Assembly: GCA_903882745.1 (NCBI GenBank) | Contig: CAIRYG010000011.1 | Location: 1 to 64,000 of the forward strand | Length of the DNA: 64,000 nucleotides | Source of the DNA: an uncultured Gemmatimonadota bacterium | Lineage (GTDB): Bacteria; Gemmatimonadota; Gemmatimonadetes; Gemmatimonadales; Gemmatimonadaceae | Direction: 5' to 3' | Shown: positions 26,119-35,484 of the stretch, piece by piece | How the letters are laid out: the number at the start of each line of letters is the position of its first letter | Position numbering within the stretch: the first letter of the stretch is position 1 | Position numbers and translations under genes: made by a program | Notes under the pieces: model-generated | Databases searched by the model: none | What the model saw: the letters and a program-made list of their open reading frames with translations, nothing else | Told to the model about the DNA's origin: nothing

Positions 26119-29100
26119 TCACTTACGTTCCTCGAAAACCTTCCATGCAGTTCGATAGTCGTTTTCGCGGCTCGCACGGGTGAAAGGCGCGATCCAGTAT
26201 TGAGTCCTCCTTGTTGGGCCGCTCGGCAGCGTGTCGTCCATAACTTCCCGCTCGATTCGACTTCCAGCGGCGAACGCCCCTGACGACACCATTGAACAGA
26301 TATCATCCCAACCCCACGCGCCGGCGCGACGCTTACCGTCCACTGTAATGATCACGACCTGCTCTGCCGCCTTCCCCTTGCGGGGCAGACCAACACCCAC
26401 GAGGCCCTTGCTATTCGTGAAGATGATTCGGCCTCCTGCGTCATACCACGTATCTCGCTCGTAACCTTGCATTACGGGGAACTGTACGCGATAGACGAGC
26501 AACAGCTCCTCAAGGCTCAAGCCGATCGCTTGTGCCATCAGCACATCAAGTTCCACGAGCGCCATGCGCCGTGCGTAGTCCGTTCGTAGTGCGCACTCAC
26601 GCGTCCACTCGCCTGGGAGATCCGCGAAGAACTCTTGCGGTAGGATCGGATTCTCTATCTGGCTCCACGTCTGTTCCGTGAACGCCGGATCAAACACCTC
26701 GCGCCACAGCGCCGCGTAATGCGTCGTAAGACAGTTTAGGGCAAGGAGCCGCACTACGGCCGCGGGGGGCGGTTCGATCCATGGCAGCTGCAGCCAGGTA
26801 CTGTGGAGATTACCACGTCCGAGAGACTTGATATACCAGTCACTCACGAGCGCCGATACAACGCAGCCCGCAGCAAGTAGTCTGGCGGACGTGGCAAACG
26901 CACTCGTCTGTACGCCGTTGATATGAGCCACTTCAGGCGGCACTACCGCAGCAGTAAGAGTGCGTTCGTTCGCGCCAGAAATCATTGCGCGCAGCGCCAG
27001 GCGGAAGTATGCCGTGACAGGTTTCGGCCCTGCCTCACCCGCTTCCACCCAGCTCACCCGAGGAACGCGCAGAGCATACTCGCTTCGGTTGGCCGTCGGA
27101 TGGTAGTTCGTTCGCGGTAGATAATCATCCGGCAAAACTTCGAGATCGATGGCGTCGTAGTGGCCGTTGGCCGTGCAGACGCGCCGCGGGGTCTTGTTGA
27201 ACGGATTCGCCAGGTAAAAGTGCGGACCCGACAACACCAGCTCGCTCGGGTGGGCGGCAAAGCCATTGTCGCTGTTCGCGCGCCGGCTGAGCAAGCCGGT
27301 ACGTTGCGAGTTCGTTTCGTCGAACATTTCCGTCTTTACAAAGTCATCACCAATAGCGGCCAGTCGTCGCGGACATGCGGCCAGTCTTCGCAGTACATCG
27401 GTCAATGCGCCAGCATGCAGCGCCGGCATGCGCGCGCGCCGTGCCGAAGTACCCGGCTCTTCGTATAGTTCTGCGAAAACCGCTAGCGCATCATCGTCCA
27501 CGCACACGATGCGATCGCGATGACCCGCGATATTCCAGCGACCATCTGCATCCTTGATTCCTCCTACTGGCTCATCTCCTGTGTGCGCGTAACACGCTTC
27601 GACAGATGATGGCGCGAAGAGATTTGCGATGCTATCAAACGCAACGACCGATCTACGCGCGGCGTAGATATGCAACCCGAACCGCATGCGCCCGTGGTCG
27701 TTTGTGCCCGTGAACAGTTGAAACTCGTTTTGAAACTGAAAATGTGCCCTTAGCCGCAGGTACACCTCCTCTCGCAAGGCGCCTCCCTTCGGATCATCGT
27801 ATGGACCTTCAGGGTGCACGAATGCTGTTACGCCATTGTTGCCCGCAAGGCGCCAGCCGACTGGCAAGAAGCATTTATAGAGATTCGACTGCGAGCCTCT
27901 GAGCAGCGGATAGTTTTGCGCTGCGTTGACATAGTTCTGCGTACCCTCCGATTCCTCTAGCTCACCCGTCCAAAGACCTTGTAGATCCGCAAAGCGCTCA
28001 AACGCCTCCGCACGAAGATGGGTCAAGTCCGAGGCGCCAATCTTGCGTATGGCGAATAACGGATTCCTTTCACCCAGGATGCCCGCCTCGTTCCACGTGA
28101 CCTTCAGCCACGGTGGATTACCGAGCACGAGGTCAAAACCGCCACTCCGAGCAAACACATCAGCGAAGAACAGCTCCCAGTGCATGAACCGCCGCTTGGC
28201 GGCAGTCGCCTCCACCTCGCCGATTCTTGGGAATTGTTGACGCAGCTTGCTTACGCGCAATTGACCGAACCTATCGTGGAGTTTGGGTGCACTTGCATCG
28301 TCTGCCAGAGAAAGCTGTGCCTCGAAGCCAGCAAACACTGGCGAAGCGTCAAGAACCAGCTGTTTCGACGCCGCCTTCGCTACGAAGTCCAAGTGAGTCT
28401 GCGATTCGAGGTCAACGATGTTGCCTTCCAGTACCGCTCCCACTTCCATCCACCATTGTTCGCGACTTGGTAGATTCGCGCTGCTCTGAATCGGCCAGAA
28501 CCACAGCGCACACCAGTAGTCCATTACGAGCTTGAGGCGACGGAACGGCGTAGCAAGCTCGGCGTCTTGATTGAAGAGACCTTGAGCACGAATGGTTTCC
28601 TTCACCTCGCGCGGGATGTTCGGCGCATCACTTTCGGCGGAAGGCCAGACCGTCAGAGCATCCTCGGTCCGCGCGCGATCACGTGACAGCCATTGCTCAT
28701 GCTCAGCCCACAGTTCGTCAATGCGCGCGCTTAATTGTTGCAGTCGTGCAAGTTCGTGACGCTCAAGCGGGCGGCAGAAGTCCTTCCGCCACACCTTGAG
28801 TCGTTGGAAGTCGCCTGCGTAGAGAGCCTTCGCAACTTTGTCGGTATACTGCGCCATCCCAGGATCGGGTAGCAGAAAGTGATAGATCTCATCGGCGGCG
28901 CGATCGGGCTGCTTCGCATTCAGACGCCTAGGTTCTTCCTCGTGCCACGCGGGGTTTGCGCCTTTTAGCAGTGCACTGGCACGGAACACCTCGCGTCTTC
29001 CTCCGATGAGGCTATTTCCGGCAAACAGCTGGTAACCGAACCATGGCACACGCGCGGGTCGAGGGGCGATCGGAGTCCCGTCAGCAGCTATCACTGCCTG

Positions 29101-31134
29101 GCCATAGATCGCATTGAGCCAGAGCGACACCTCCGCCAGCTCAACTGCAACAGGATTCAAGTCCACTCCGAATACGTTCTTGTCGGCCAGCACCAGACGG
29201 ACACGCTGAAGCTCCCGGGGGTACTCGTCGTGGGGAATGCGGATTCTGAGTTCCAACTGCTTGCGTTCTAGGTAGGCTTCCGCAAGCTGATTGACCGCCT
29301 CGTTCAAGAACGCGGCGCTGCCCATCGCAGGCTCGCAGACGGTGAGGTCCAGTATCTCGTCGGCGGTCTTGTCCTTTAGCAGCTCGCGCAGGGCGTACTT
29401 GACTAGACAACGCGTGAGCACCTGAGGAGTGTAGTAGCTGGCGCTCCTCTCCCTGTCGCGACCGGCGAGACGGTAAATGAAGGTGCCCTTGGCGTACTGG
29501 CGCAGCTTGCGGTGACCGGATTCGTCAACGTCCCAGACACGTTCACTTGGTTTGAATTCCTCTATTCGACTGGCGGGGACGAACCAGGCATTGTCAAGCA
29601 TGTCGGTACCTGACGAACCTGCAGCGGCTTCATCCTCGTTGTCCGCAAACTCCCCGTCATCGTCGCCGGAGGCGGCTGATTTCTTCGGTTCCGGCACTAC
29701 CTCGTACAGATCCTCTGAGGCGAAGAAGCCGCGATACGACAGGAGTGCCTCATATACCGCACCCAACTGGTTGATGGACAGCAGTTGGTAGCTGACACGC
29801 CCCTTTCGCTTGCCCTTCGCGCCCGACAGCGACATTGAACGAATGACGCGCTGCCACACTTCATTTGGGAACCGCACGCGGTTCAAGAGCGGTGTGGCCG
29901 CCGGATCAAACAAACGGCTATCGAGCGGAGCAAGAACAAACACGTCTTTGCCTACCGCGAGCGGCAACTGACTGCCGAACCCGCATCCTTCGGCGACCAG
30001 GCTAAATAGCCGACGCATAGTCTCGTCGAAATACAGCCCGTCGCGGGCGTGGGGCGTCGTGAGCGGTACCAGCTCCAGGTCTCGCAACGACTCGAGGCTG
30101 TAACCCTTCAGGTAGACGTCGCTCTTTTGAATGGGCACATAGCCGAGCTCCGGACGAGCCTCGATGTAAAACATGAACAACAGCCTGTAAACAAGCCGAA
30201 GGCATTCGAGGCTCAGGTCAGCCTCGTTGATTTCATATTCGCCGGAAAAGACGCTCTTCTTCATGTCCGTGGCCTGCTGTCGCAACTGACGCACGGCCTC
30301 GTTTCCCAGCGCCTCAATCGCCTCACGGATGGCGTATTTCAGTTCCTCGCTGACTCCGAACGCGTGCTTGTGAGCGTTCTCGTCTAGCGCATCCAACAGG
30401 CTCGCGCCGCTGCCTGGCGCCAAGCTGTCTTTATGCAGCAAGACGGCAGCGGCCTGCAGAGTGGCAGCGGCCTTCCGATCGAGAATCTCATCCCAGTCGA
30501 AGCGCAGGACGCGGTTATTCGGCCACCTGTAGCGATCGAGCAACAACCATTCGTGAAGTCCCACAAGGATCACGTAGCGGGGCGGGGCCTCTGCTCCGAA
30601 GATTGCGTCAGAGACTACACTGGCCCACGTCTCCGCGTGCAGGTCAAAAGGCACCGGGAGACCACCGTAATGAACAGTCGCAAGTTGCTGGTCGAGAACA
30701 TCTTCGCCCTCCTGCCCCGGATTGTAGGCAGGAACTACAACCAGCTGTGGCGCCTTGTGCGGTTCACCCAGCACTTCCCATACGGGCAGCGGCAACCCGG
30801 GCACAAAGGACTGGCGCCCTGTCGCCGTTGACAGATCGACGCTATGGCCGAGCGCCTTCAGCAGGCCGAGCTGCAGTTCGCCAAAGAGCGCGAGCTTGAC
30901 TTGCACGTCCCGCTCTCGGCCCAAGTCATTGCGCAGGGCAAACCAGCGCGCCGACAGGCTCGCCAGTTGTTTGAATGGCGCTCGGTTCGTCGGGTCCAAC
31001 TCCTCAGCCTGCACCCACGAGTCCAGTCGGGCCTTGATATCGCCCTTGAAGACTTCAGCCAGGTAATGGTGGCTGTAGAACTCGTTCTCGTTGGAAATGC
31101 CGGCGAAGGTCTGTACTGCGTCGATAACAGGCAT
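26119..31134 (-). CDS. drmMI: Eco57I-class N6-adenine DNA methyltransferase, DrmMI-like
   Basis: A 1671-residue methylase. Motif I is TVCEPAMGSAAFLNEAVNQ near 600, followed by FGVDLNPVAVELAEVSLWLN near 665, and the catalytic motif IV is FDLVLGNPPWLKV near 1003 (NPPW, the N6-adenine type). An acidic low-complexity linker (GDDDGEFADNEDEA) lies near 495-515. The N-terminal 480 residues resemble the head of large type IIG-like enzymes, and the C-terminal 450 probably hold target recognition. In class 1 DISARM such an enzyme marks host DNA as self. It lies 21 bases after the SNF2 gene. Base composition is AT-richer than neighbouring housekeeping genes, suggesting transfer. The exact recognition site cannot be read from sequence. 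Confidence 0.87.
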   Translation of the reverse strand: MPVIDAVQTFAGISNENEFYSHHYLAEVFKGDIKARLDSWVQAEELDPTNRAPFKQLASLSARWFALRNDLGRERDVQVKLALFGELQLGLLKALGHSVDLSTATGRQSFVPGLPLPVWEVLGEPHKAPQLVVVPAYNPGQEGEDVLDQQLATVHYGGLPVPFDLHAETWASVVSDAIFGAEAPPRYVILVGLHEWLLLDRYRWPNNRVLRFDWDEILDRKAAATLQAAAVLLHKDSLAPGSGASLLDALDENAHKHAFGVSEELKYAIREAIEALGNEAVRQLRQQATDMKKSVFSGEYEINEADLSLECLRLVYRLLFMFYIEARPELGYVPIQKSDVYLKGYSLESLRDLELVPLTTPHARDGLYFDETMRRLFSLVAEGCGFGSQLPLAVGKDVFVLAPLDSRLFDPAATPLLNRVRFPNEVWQRVIRSMSLSGAKGKRKGRVSYQLLSINQLGAVYEALLSYRGFFASEDLYEVVPEPKKSAASGDDDGEFADNEDEAAAGSSGTDMLDNAWFVPASRIEEFKPSERVWDVDESGHRKLRQYAKGTFIYRLAGRDRERSASYYTPQVLTRCLVKYALRELLKDKTADEILDLTVCEPAMGSAAFLNEAVNQLAEAYLERKQLELRIRIPHDEYPRELQRVRLVLADKNVFGVDLNPVAVELAEVSLWLNAIYGQAVIAADGTPIAPRPARVPWFGYQLFAGNSLIGGRREVFRASALLKGANPAWHEEEPRRLNAKQPDRAADEIYHFLLPDPGMAQYTDKVAKALYAGDFQRLKVWRKDFCRPLERHELARLQQLSARIDELWAEHEQWLSRDRARTEDALTVWPSAESDAPNIPREVKETIRAQGLFNQDAELATPFRRLKLVMDYWCALWFWPIQSSANLPSREQWWMEVGAVLEGNIVDLESQTHLDFVAKAASKQLVLDASPVFAGFEAQLSLADDASAPKLHDRFGQLRVSKLRQQFPRIGEVEATAAKRRFMHWELFFADVFARSGGFDLVLGNPPWLKVTWNEAGILGERNPLFAIRKIGASDLTHLRAEAFERFADLQGLWTGELEESEGTQNYVNAAQNYPLLRGSQSNLYKCFLPVGWRLAGNNGVTAFVHPEGPYDDPKGGALREEVYLRLRAHFQFQNEFQLFTGTNDHGRMRFGLHIYAARRSVVAFDSIANLFAPSSVEACYAHTGDEPVGGIKDADGRWNIAGHRDRIVCVDDDALAVFAELYEEPGTSARRARMPALHAGALTDVLRRLAACPRRLAAIGDDFVKTEMFDETNSQRTGLLSRRANSDNGFAAHPSELVLSGPHFYLANPFNKTPRRVCTANGHYDAIDLEVLPDDYLPRTNYHPTANRSEYALRVPRVSWVEAGEAGPKPVTAYFRLALRAMISGANERTLTAAVVPPEVAHINGVQTSAFATSARLLAAGCVVSALVSDWYIKSLGRGNLHSTWLQLPWIEPPPAAVVRLLALNCLTTHYAALWREVFDPAFTEQTWSQIENPILPQEFFADLPGEWTRECALRTDYARRMALVELDVLMAQAIGLSLEELLLVYRVQFPVMQGYERDTWYDAGGRIIFTNSKGLVGVGLPRKGKAAEQVVIITVDGKRRAGAWGWDDICSMVSSGAFAAGSRIEREVMDDTLPSGPTRRTQYWIAPFTRASRENDYRTAWKVFEERK

Positions 31135-31155
31135 GGAGATATCTCGTTGGCCCGC

Positions 31156-34059
31156 TCAGCCGCAGACGGCCGCAAGCACCTGAATGTAGGGCTGCGGCTC
31201 TGTGGTGAGGGTTTCTTCAACCCACTTTCGGTAGTCGTCGAACACGTGGTGGATTTGCCTGCTCCGTCGTTCGAAACGTGAGCGCTTGACTCCCTCAAGC
31301 ACTCCCTCCAACTGCAGTGTCAGCTGCTCCAGCTGCCTGGCCTGCAGTCGTTCGAGGTCCGCTAGGGTGCCCACAAGACGAGTGTGCATTCCGGCAGCGA
31401 AAGCGGCCTGTCGCGCTACCATGTGTGCATGCATCGCAGCCACCGCAATTGGCAGCGCAGCCTGCAGGTCGTTGAACGGGAGCTTACGTCCGCTATTCGG
31501 CAGGGCGCCCGCCTTGAGGCCTGCGCGGTCGATGAAGGTGTCGAACGGTTCCAGGGCGAAGGCTGCCGCATCGCCGGTTCGACTCGCGACCTGCCACTCC
31601 ACCAGCAGAGGTTGGCCCCTTCTGTTCGGCACCACACTCATGAGGACAAACGCTTGCTCGTCGGTCGCGAGGCCCGGGATCTGCAGCACCGGTGCCTTGT
31701 GCCGGCCGAAGCCTGTGAGCACGCGGTCACCGAGCCACTCCACGATGGGGTGTTGCGGCCAGAGGTAATGCAGCTGAGGCCACGTTGCCTCTTCTGCGCG
31801 CGCTTGGCGAGCCTCCTCAATGGCCTTTGCCATGCGCACGCTATCGGCGCAGAGTTCGTAGCGATCATCCTGCGCCTGCACCTCACGCGGGAGCTGCCGC
31901 AGCCGTTCTTGCAGGTCGCGCGGAGCGGTGATGGCAATCGTTTGCCCTGCATCGTCCGAAGTCCACTGCGCAATGGGGTCCGGCTGAGAGAGCTGGGTCA
32001 GGGCTGTCTTGGCGAACTGGTACTCGCTGGCGAATAGAGATCTCGGAGCATCGATGCGCTCGAGACTTGAAGGTCGCGATGGCGCGGCATCGGCACGGTC
32101 GCCGGCCGGGCTTTCGCCTCCGAAGAGCTTGAGCAGCCAGTCGCCTTCGTTCGGCTCCTCTGTTCGCACCCCTGCGTCGAGGCGAGCCTCCACCTGTTCC
32201 TGGCTCAAGCCATCAGCCATGAACGCCGATACCTTCTCGGCTTCCCGTTCGGTGTCATACACATTGAGGAAGGAGGCCGGGTCGCCGAGGTTGCGGTTGG
32301 CCTGCTCGTCCTTCTGCTGGAGGATTTCGAGAATCCGCAGGTCGCCACGGATCTTCTCGACGTCGGTCTCCGTGAACAGATAGATCGTCTGCGGTTGGTG
32401 CTTCTGCCCATAGCGATCGACCCGTCCGTTGCGCTGCTGGAACACCATCAGCGACCACGGTAGGTCAAAGTGCACCAGGCGATGGCAGAAGAAGTGGAGG
32501 TTCAGGCCTTCGGAGGCAACGTCAGAACAGAGCAACACGCGCAGCGGGTCATCCTGACGGCCGAACCGATCCACAAGCTCTTGCTGCTCGGTGTCATTCA
32601 TCTGGCCGTGCAACGTGGCCATCTGATTGGGCTTCAGGCCAAGGTCAGCCGTGAGTTGCTCCGACAGCCAGCGCAGCGTCTCGATGCGTTCAGAGAAGAT
32701 CACCAACCGGTCGGCCGTGTTGCTGGTGGTCCAGCCAAATTCGGCGTCTTTCAACTGTTTCAACAGGCGCTGATACTTGCTGAAGACGGGCGTGCCGATA
32801 GCACGCAGGGTCTCGGCAAAGGCGTCCAGACCGCGGACCTCGCTGGCTTCGTCGGCGGTCGCCTCAGACTTGCCATCCAGCAGCGCGATGCGCTTGAGCG
32901 TCGATTCGAGTGCGGCGGCCGGGCTGGAGAACAGCGCCTTCTGCATGCCGACTCGCTGCAGTTCTTGTTGTTTGCCTGCGTGGTGCTGACCGTTCTGGGT
33001 GAAGGGAATGTCCAGCAGCGCCCGGTACGCAGCCTCCTCCTCTGCGCTGGCGTGCTGGCGCAGGCAGGTGGTGATGCGCTCCTGAAAGTCATTCGCGACC
33101 TGGTCGCGAATGTCCTTCTTGAAACGACGGATGACGAGACCCTTGTCCCGAAAGTCCTCGGGCGTGTAGTCGTCAGGATCGCTGATCGCCGTGGGGTCGA
33201 GCAGGCTCATTAGCGACGCGAAGCTGCGAGCAGAGCCGTCGTGAGGCGTCGCGGACAGAAGCATCAACGTGTCCGATCGCGTGGCGAGCATTCGTGCAAG
33301 CCGAGCACGACGCGAGAGACCTTCCTCCCCCGCTCGCGCGGCGACGTTCTGGCACTCGTCAATGACGATGATATCCCACCACGCATTCTCGAGGTAGTTC
33401 CGGTACTCGAGATTACTCTTTAGCGTATCAATTGAGATGATGCTGCGGTCGAAGTGGTTGAATGGGTTGTGGTTCGCCGGGATCCGGCTACGCACGCGTG
33501 CCAAGCCCACTGAATCGAGTCGCACAAGTGGAATGGAAAAGCGCGACCACCACTCCTTCTGGAACTGGGTAAGCATGCTTTTCAGCGCGACCACCAGAAT
33601 CCGCTTTCCACGCCCGCGCTGGATGAGCTCGGTGGCGAGAATGCCCGCTTCGAGCGTCTTGCCAAGGCCCGTCGAGTCAGCGATCAGGATGCGGGCACGT
33701 GGCTGGCGAAGTGCCTGGAGCGCCGGGTCGAGCTGGTAGGGCACCAGGTTCATCACCCCGCGATGGCCAAGATGGATCGCGTCATCGTTCGGGGTCGTAC
33801 GTCGTCGCTGGCTTTCGAGGTAGAGCAACGCGGCGTTGTACGTGCGGCTTGTGTCGGCCACCAGTTCCGTACTCGCTGGATCCAGAACCTCGATGTTGCC
33901 TTCGAGGTGGGTCAGGAACAGCGCCGACTTGCCGCGCACGAGATCTGAAACGCCGTCGCATGCGAGAAGATGCCCCCCATCGCTGGACGGATCGACGCGG
34001 AGAATGAGCCATTCTTCGTCGCGTATGACAACGCGACATCCTGGGGCGAGCACTGCCAT
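31156..34059 (-). CDS. drmD: SNF2-family helicase, DrmD-like
   Basis: First gene of the defence operon. From ATG 34059 it has 967 residues and begins with the PGCRVVIRDEEWLILRVDPS domain seen at the head of DISARM DrmD proteins. Helicase motifs are DSTGLGKTLEAGI near 130, VIDECQNVA near 230, SATPHDGSARSF, and the C-terminal lobe with SDVASEGLNL and QQRNGRVDRYGQ near 540, characteristic of SNF2 ATPases with an Asp-Glu-Cys-Gln box. The last 350 residues are helical and Arg/Gln-rich. The frame is open up to 34233, but that extension reads like untranslated DNA and coincides with the promoter, so I place the start at 34059. Probably translocates on or remodels incoming DNA. Confidence 0.83.
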   Translation of the reverse strand: MAVLAPGCRVVIRDEEWLILRVDPSSDGGHLLACDGVSDLVRGKSALFLTHLEGNIEVLDPASTELVADTSRTYNAALLYLESQRRRTTPNDDAIHLGHRGVMNLVPYQLDPALQALRQPRARILIADSTGLGKTLEAGILATELIQRGRGKRILVVALKSMLTQFQKEWWSRFSIPLVRLDSVGLARVRSRIPANHNPFNHFDRSIISIDTLKSNLEYRNYLENAWWDIIVIDECQNVAARAGEEGLSRRARLARMLATRSDTLMLLSATPHDGSARSFASLMSLLDPTAISDPDDYTPEDFRDKGLVIRRFKKDIRDQVANDFQERITTCLRQHASAEEEAAYRALLDIPFTQNGQHHAGKQQELQRVGMQKALFSSPAAALESTLKRIALLDGKSEATADEASEVRGLDAFAETLRAIGTPVFSKYQRLLKQLKDAEFGWTTSNTADRLVIFSERIETLRWLSEQLTADLGLKPNQMATLHGQMNDTEQQELVDRFGRQDDPLRVLLCSDVASEGLNLHFFCHRLVHFDLPWSLMVFQQRNGRVDRYGQKHQPQTIYLFTETDVEKIRGDLRILEILQQKDEQANRNLGDPASFLNVYDTEREAEKVSAFMADGLSQEQVEARLDAGVRTEEPNEGDWLLKLFGGESPAGDRADAAPSRPSSLERIDAPRSLFASEYQFAKTALTQLSQPDPIAQWTSDDAGQTIAITAPRDLQERLRQLPREVQAQDDRYELCADSVRMAKAIEEARQARAEEATWPQLHYLWPQHPIVEWLGDRVLTGFGRHKAPVLQIPGLATDEQAFVLMSVVPNRRGQPLLVEWQVASRTGDAAAFALEPFDTFIDRAGLKAGALPNSGRKLPFNDLQAALPIAVAAMHAHMVARQAAFAAGMHTRLVGTLADLERLQARQLEQLTLQLEGVLEGVKRSRFERRSRQIHHVFDDYRKWVEETLTTEPQPYIQVLAAVCG

Positions 34060-34204
34060 TGCGTTGGTGCTGGATTTCAGGTGAAATGCATCGGCCCAAT
34101 CGTACCGCTCGGCACTGACAATAGGAAGACCGACTCGAGCACCGCTACACGGGGGAATATCCGAGACGGGGCAATCTCGCTGCCGCCGGTTCGCCTTCGT
34201 GAAC

Positions 34205-34233
34205 ATAATAGTTGGCTTCGCCTCAGGCTTCAA
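34205..34233 (-). promoter_or_regulatory. Promoter of the four-gene defence operon
   Basis: TTGAAG (34233-34228), a 17-base spacer and TATTAT (34210-34205) predict a start near 34198, about 140 bases before the drmD start at 34059. It is the best promoter in the interval between selC and drmD; the rest of 34060-34339 contains no other feature that I see. Confidence 0.55.
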
Positions 34234-34339
34234 ACCGAGCAGATCCAGCGCGGCGATACCCCTTCTGTGCGCGCCAGCAAGTTGTGCAAAGCTGAAGCAC
34301 TCTTATCGCCTTGTCCTGAATGGACTTGCGATTCTTCCG

Positions 34340-34436
34340 TGGCGGAAGCGTATGGGAATCGAACCCACCCAAGCCGACATCGTCAGCTCGCACCGGTTTT
34401 GAAGACCGGACCCGGCACCAGCCAGGACACGCTTCC
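34340..34436 (-). tRNA. selC: tRNA-Sec (TCA), selC
   Basis: 97 bases including an encoded CCA. The 8-bp acceptor stem GGAAGCGT/ACGCTTCC, the long variable arm and anticodon loop CTTCAAA (anticodon TCA) identify selenocysteine tRNA. G1 is the base immediately following the selD stop codon, so the two are co-transcribed with zero spacing. The 3' end borders the defence island. Confidence 0.96.
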
Positions 34437-35477
34437 CTACACGATCACAATCGCTCGTTCACCGCGCGACACGACCTCCCCAATCACCGCCGAGCCGGGG
34501 ACGCGCGCGAGGTAGTCCTGCGCTTTCTCCACTGGCACGGCAACGAACAATCCACCACTGGTCTGCGGATCCACGAGCACCGCGCGCTCCGCATCGGTCG
34601 CGCGGCCGTACTCCACGAGCGGCTCGAGATAGCTCCGATTGCGCGCCGCGCCGCCGGTGAGCATTCCGCTCTCAATGGCGCCATCCACGCCGGCAAGCGT
34701 CGGCACCGTGGCCATCTCGATCCGCAACGTCACATTGCTCGCGCGCGCGATATGACTGGCGTGGCCGAGTAATCCGAATCCGGTCACATCGGTCGCACAC
34801 TTCAGCGCGAGTGCCACCGCGGCGCGGCTCGCGACCGCGTTGAGCGTTGTCATGGACTTCACCAACCCGGCAATCTCGTCGGCGCCCAACTGATCGCGCT
34901 TGGCGGCAGTCGAGAGAATTCCGGTGCCGATCCCCTTGGTGAGGATCAGCACATCACCCGGTTCCGCGCCGGCGTTGCTCAGAATCTTGGCGGGGTGAAT
35001 CGTGCCGGTCACACTCAGTCCGTACTTGAGCTCTTCGTCGGTGATGGTATGCCCACCCACGAGATGCGCGCCGGCCTCATGCACCGCGTCGAGTCCACCG
35101 CGCAGCACCTCCGTGAGCACGGAGAGGGGCAACTGCCCCACCGGGAACCCGACAATGTTCATGGCCGTGAGCGGCTCGCCGCCCATCGCGAACACATCGC
35201 TTAGCGCATTTGTGGCCGCCACTCGACCGAAATCGTACGGGTCGTCCACAATGGGCGCGAAAAAGTCGAGCGTTTGCACGAGCGCGAGCTCGTCGCTCAA
35301 CTTGAACACCCCGGCATCGTCAAACGTCTCGCGTCCCACGAGGAGTCGCGGATCGCTCCGCAACTCCAGTGGGGCGAGCACGGCGGAGAGGTCGGCAGGG
35401 CCCATTTTAGCAGCGCAGCCGGCACACTTCGCCCACTGCGTGAGCCGCACGACCTCGTCCCGCGTGGCCATCGTCAT
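34437..35477 (-). CDS. selD: Selenide, water dikinase
   Basis: A 346-residue enzyme that makes selenophosphate from selenide and ATP, the selenium donor for selenocysteyl-tRNA. The N-terminal glycine/cysteine loop WAKCAGCAAKMG holds the catalytic residue as Cys rather than selenocysteine. Others are TFDDAGVFKL, VDDPYDFGRVAATNALSDV, GGHTITDEELKYGLSVTG and the C-terminal VDPQTSGGLFVAV. The start is ATG at 35477, 7 bases after the ridA stop; a second ATG at 35471 is possible. Its TAG stop touches tRNA-Sec, giving a compact selenium unit. No selA or selB lies in this window. Confidence 0.94.
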   Translation of the reverse strand: MTMATRDEVVRLTQWAKCAGCAAKMGPADLSAVLAPLELRSDPRLLVGRETFDDAGVFKLSDELALVQTLDFFAPIVDDPYDFGRVAATNALSDVFAMGGEPLTAMNIVGFPVGQLPLSVLTEVLRGGLDAVHEAGAHLVGGHTITDEELKYGLSVTGTIHPAKILSNAGAEPGDVLILTKGIGTGILSTAAKRDQLGADEIAGLVKSMTTLNAVASRAAVALALKCATDVTGFGLLGHASHIARASNVTLRIEMATVPTLAGVDGAIESGMLTGGAARNRSYLEPLVEYGRATDAERAVLVDPQTSGGLFVAVPVEKAQDYLARVPGSAVIGEVVSRGERAIVIV

Positions 35478-35484
35478 ACCGAGA

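Larger units (their letters stand above)
17500..34339. mobile_element. Putative genomic (defence) island next to selC
   Basis: The right boundary is exactly the 3' CCA end of tRNA-Sec, a classic integration position. The content is four large co-oriented genes with no housekeeping function and a lower G+C content in places (32 of 60 bases in the line starting at 28021, against 43 of 60 at 58801). The left boundary is a guess between the terminator hairpin and the end of the UvrD gene. No integrase gene and no clear direct-repeat attachment site were found, so past mobility is inferred. Confidence 0.5.

Noticed and set aside
17579-34233. BREX or Pgl system
   Set aside because: No pglZ-type phosphatase, BrxC-like ATPase or BrxL protease is present; the helicase/DUF1998/methylase set fits DISARM better.
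34060-34233. N-terminal extension of the SNF2 gene to 34233
   Set aside because: The promoter lies inside it, the translation lacks domain character and the conserved head begins at the ATG at 34059.
34437-35477. SelD as a selenoprotein
   Set aside because: The catalytic position is an ordinary Cys codon in KCAGC; there is no in-frame TGA.
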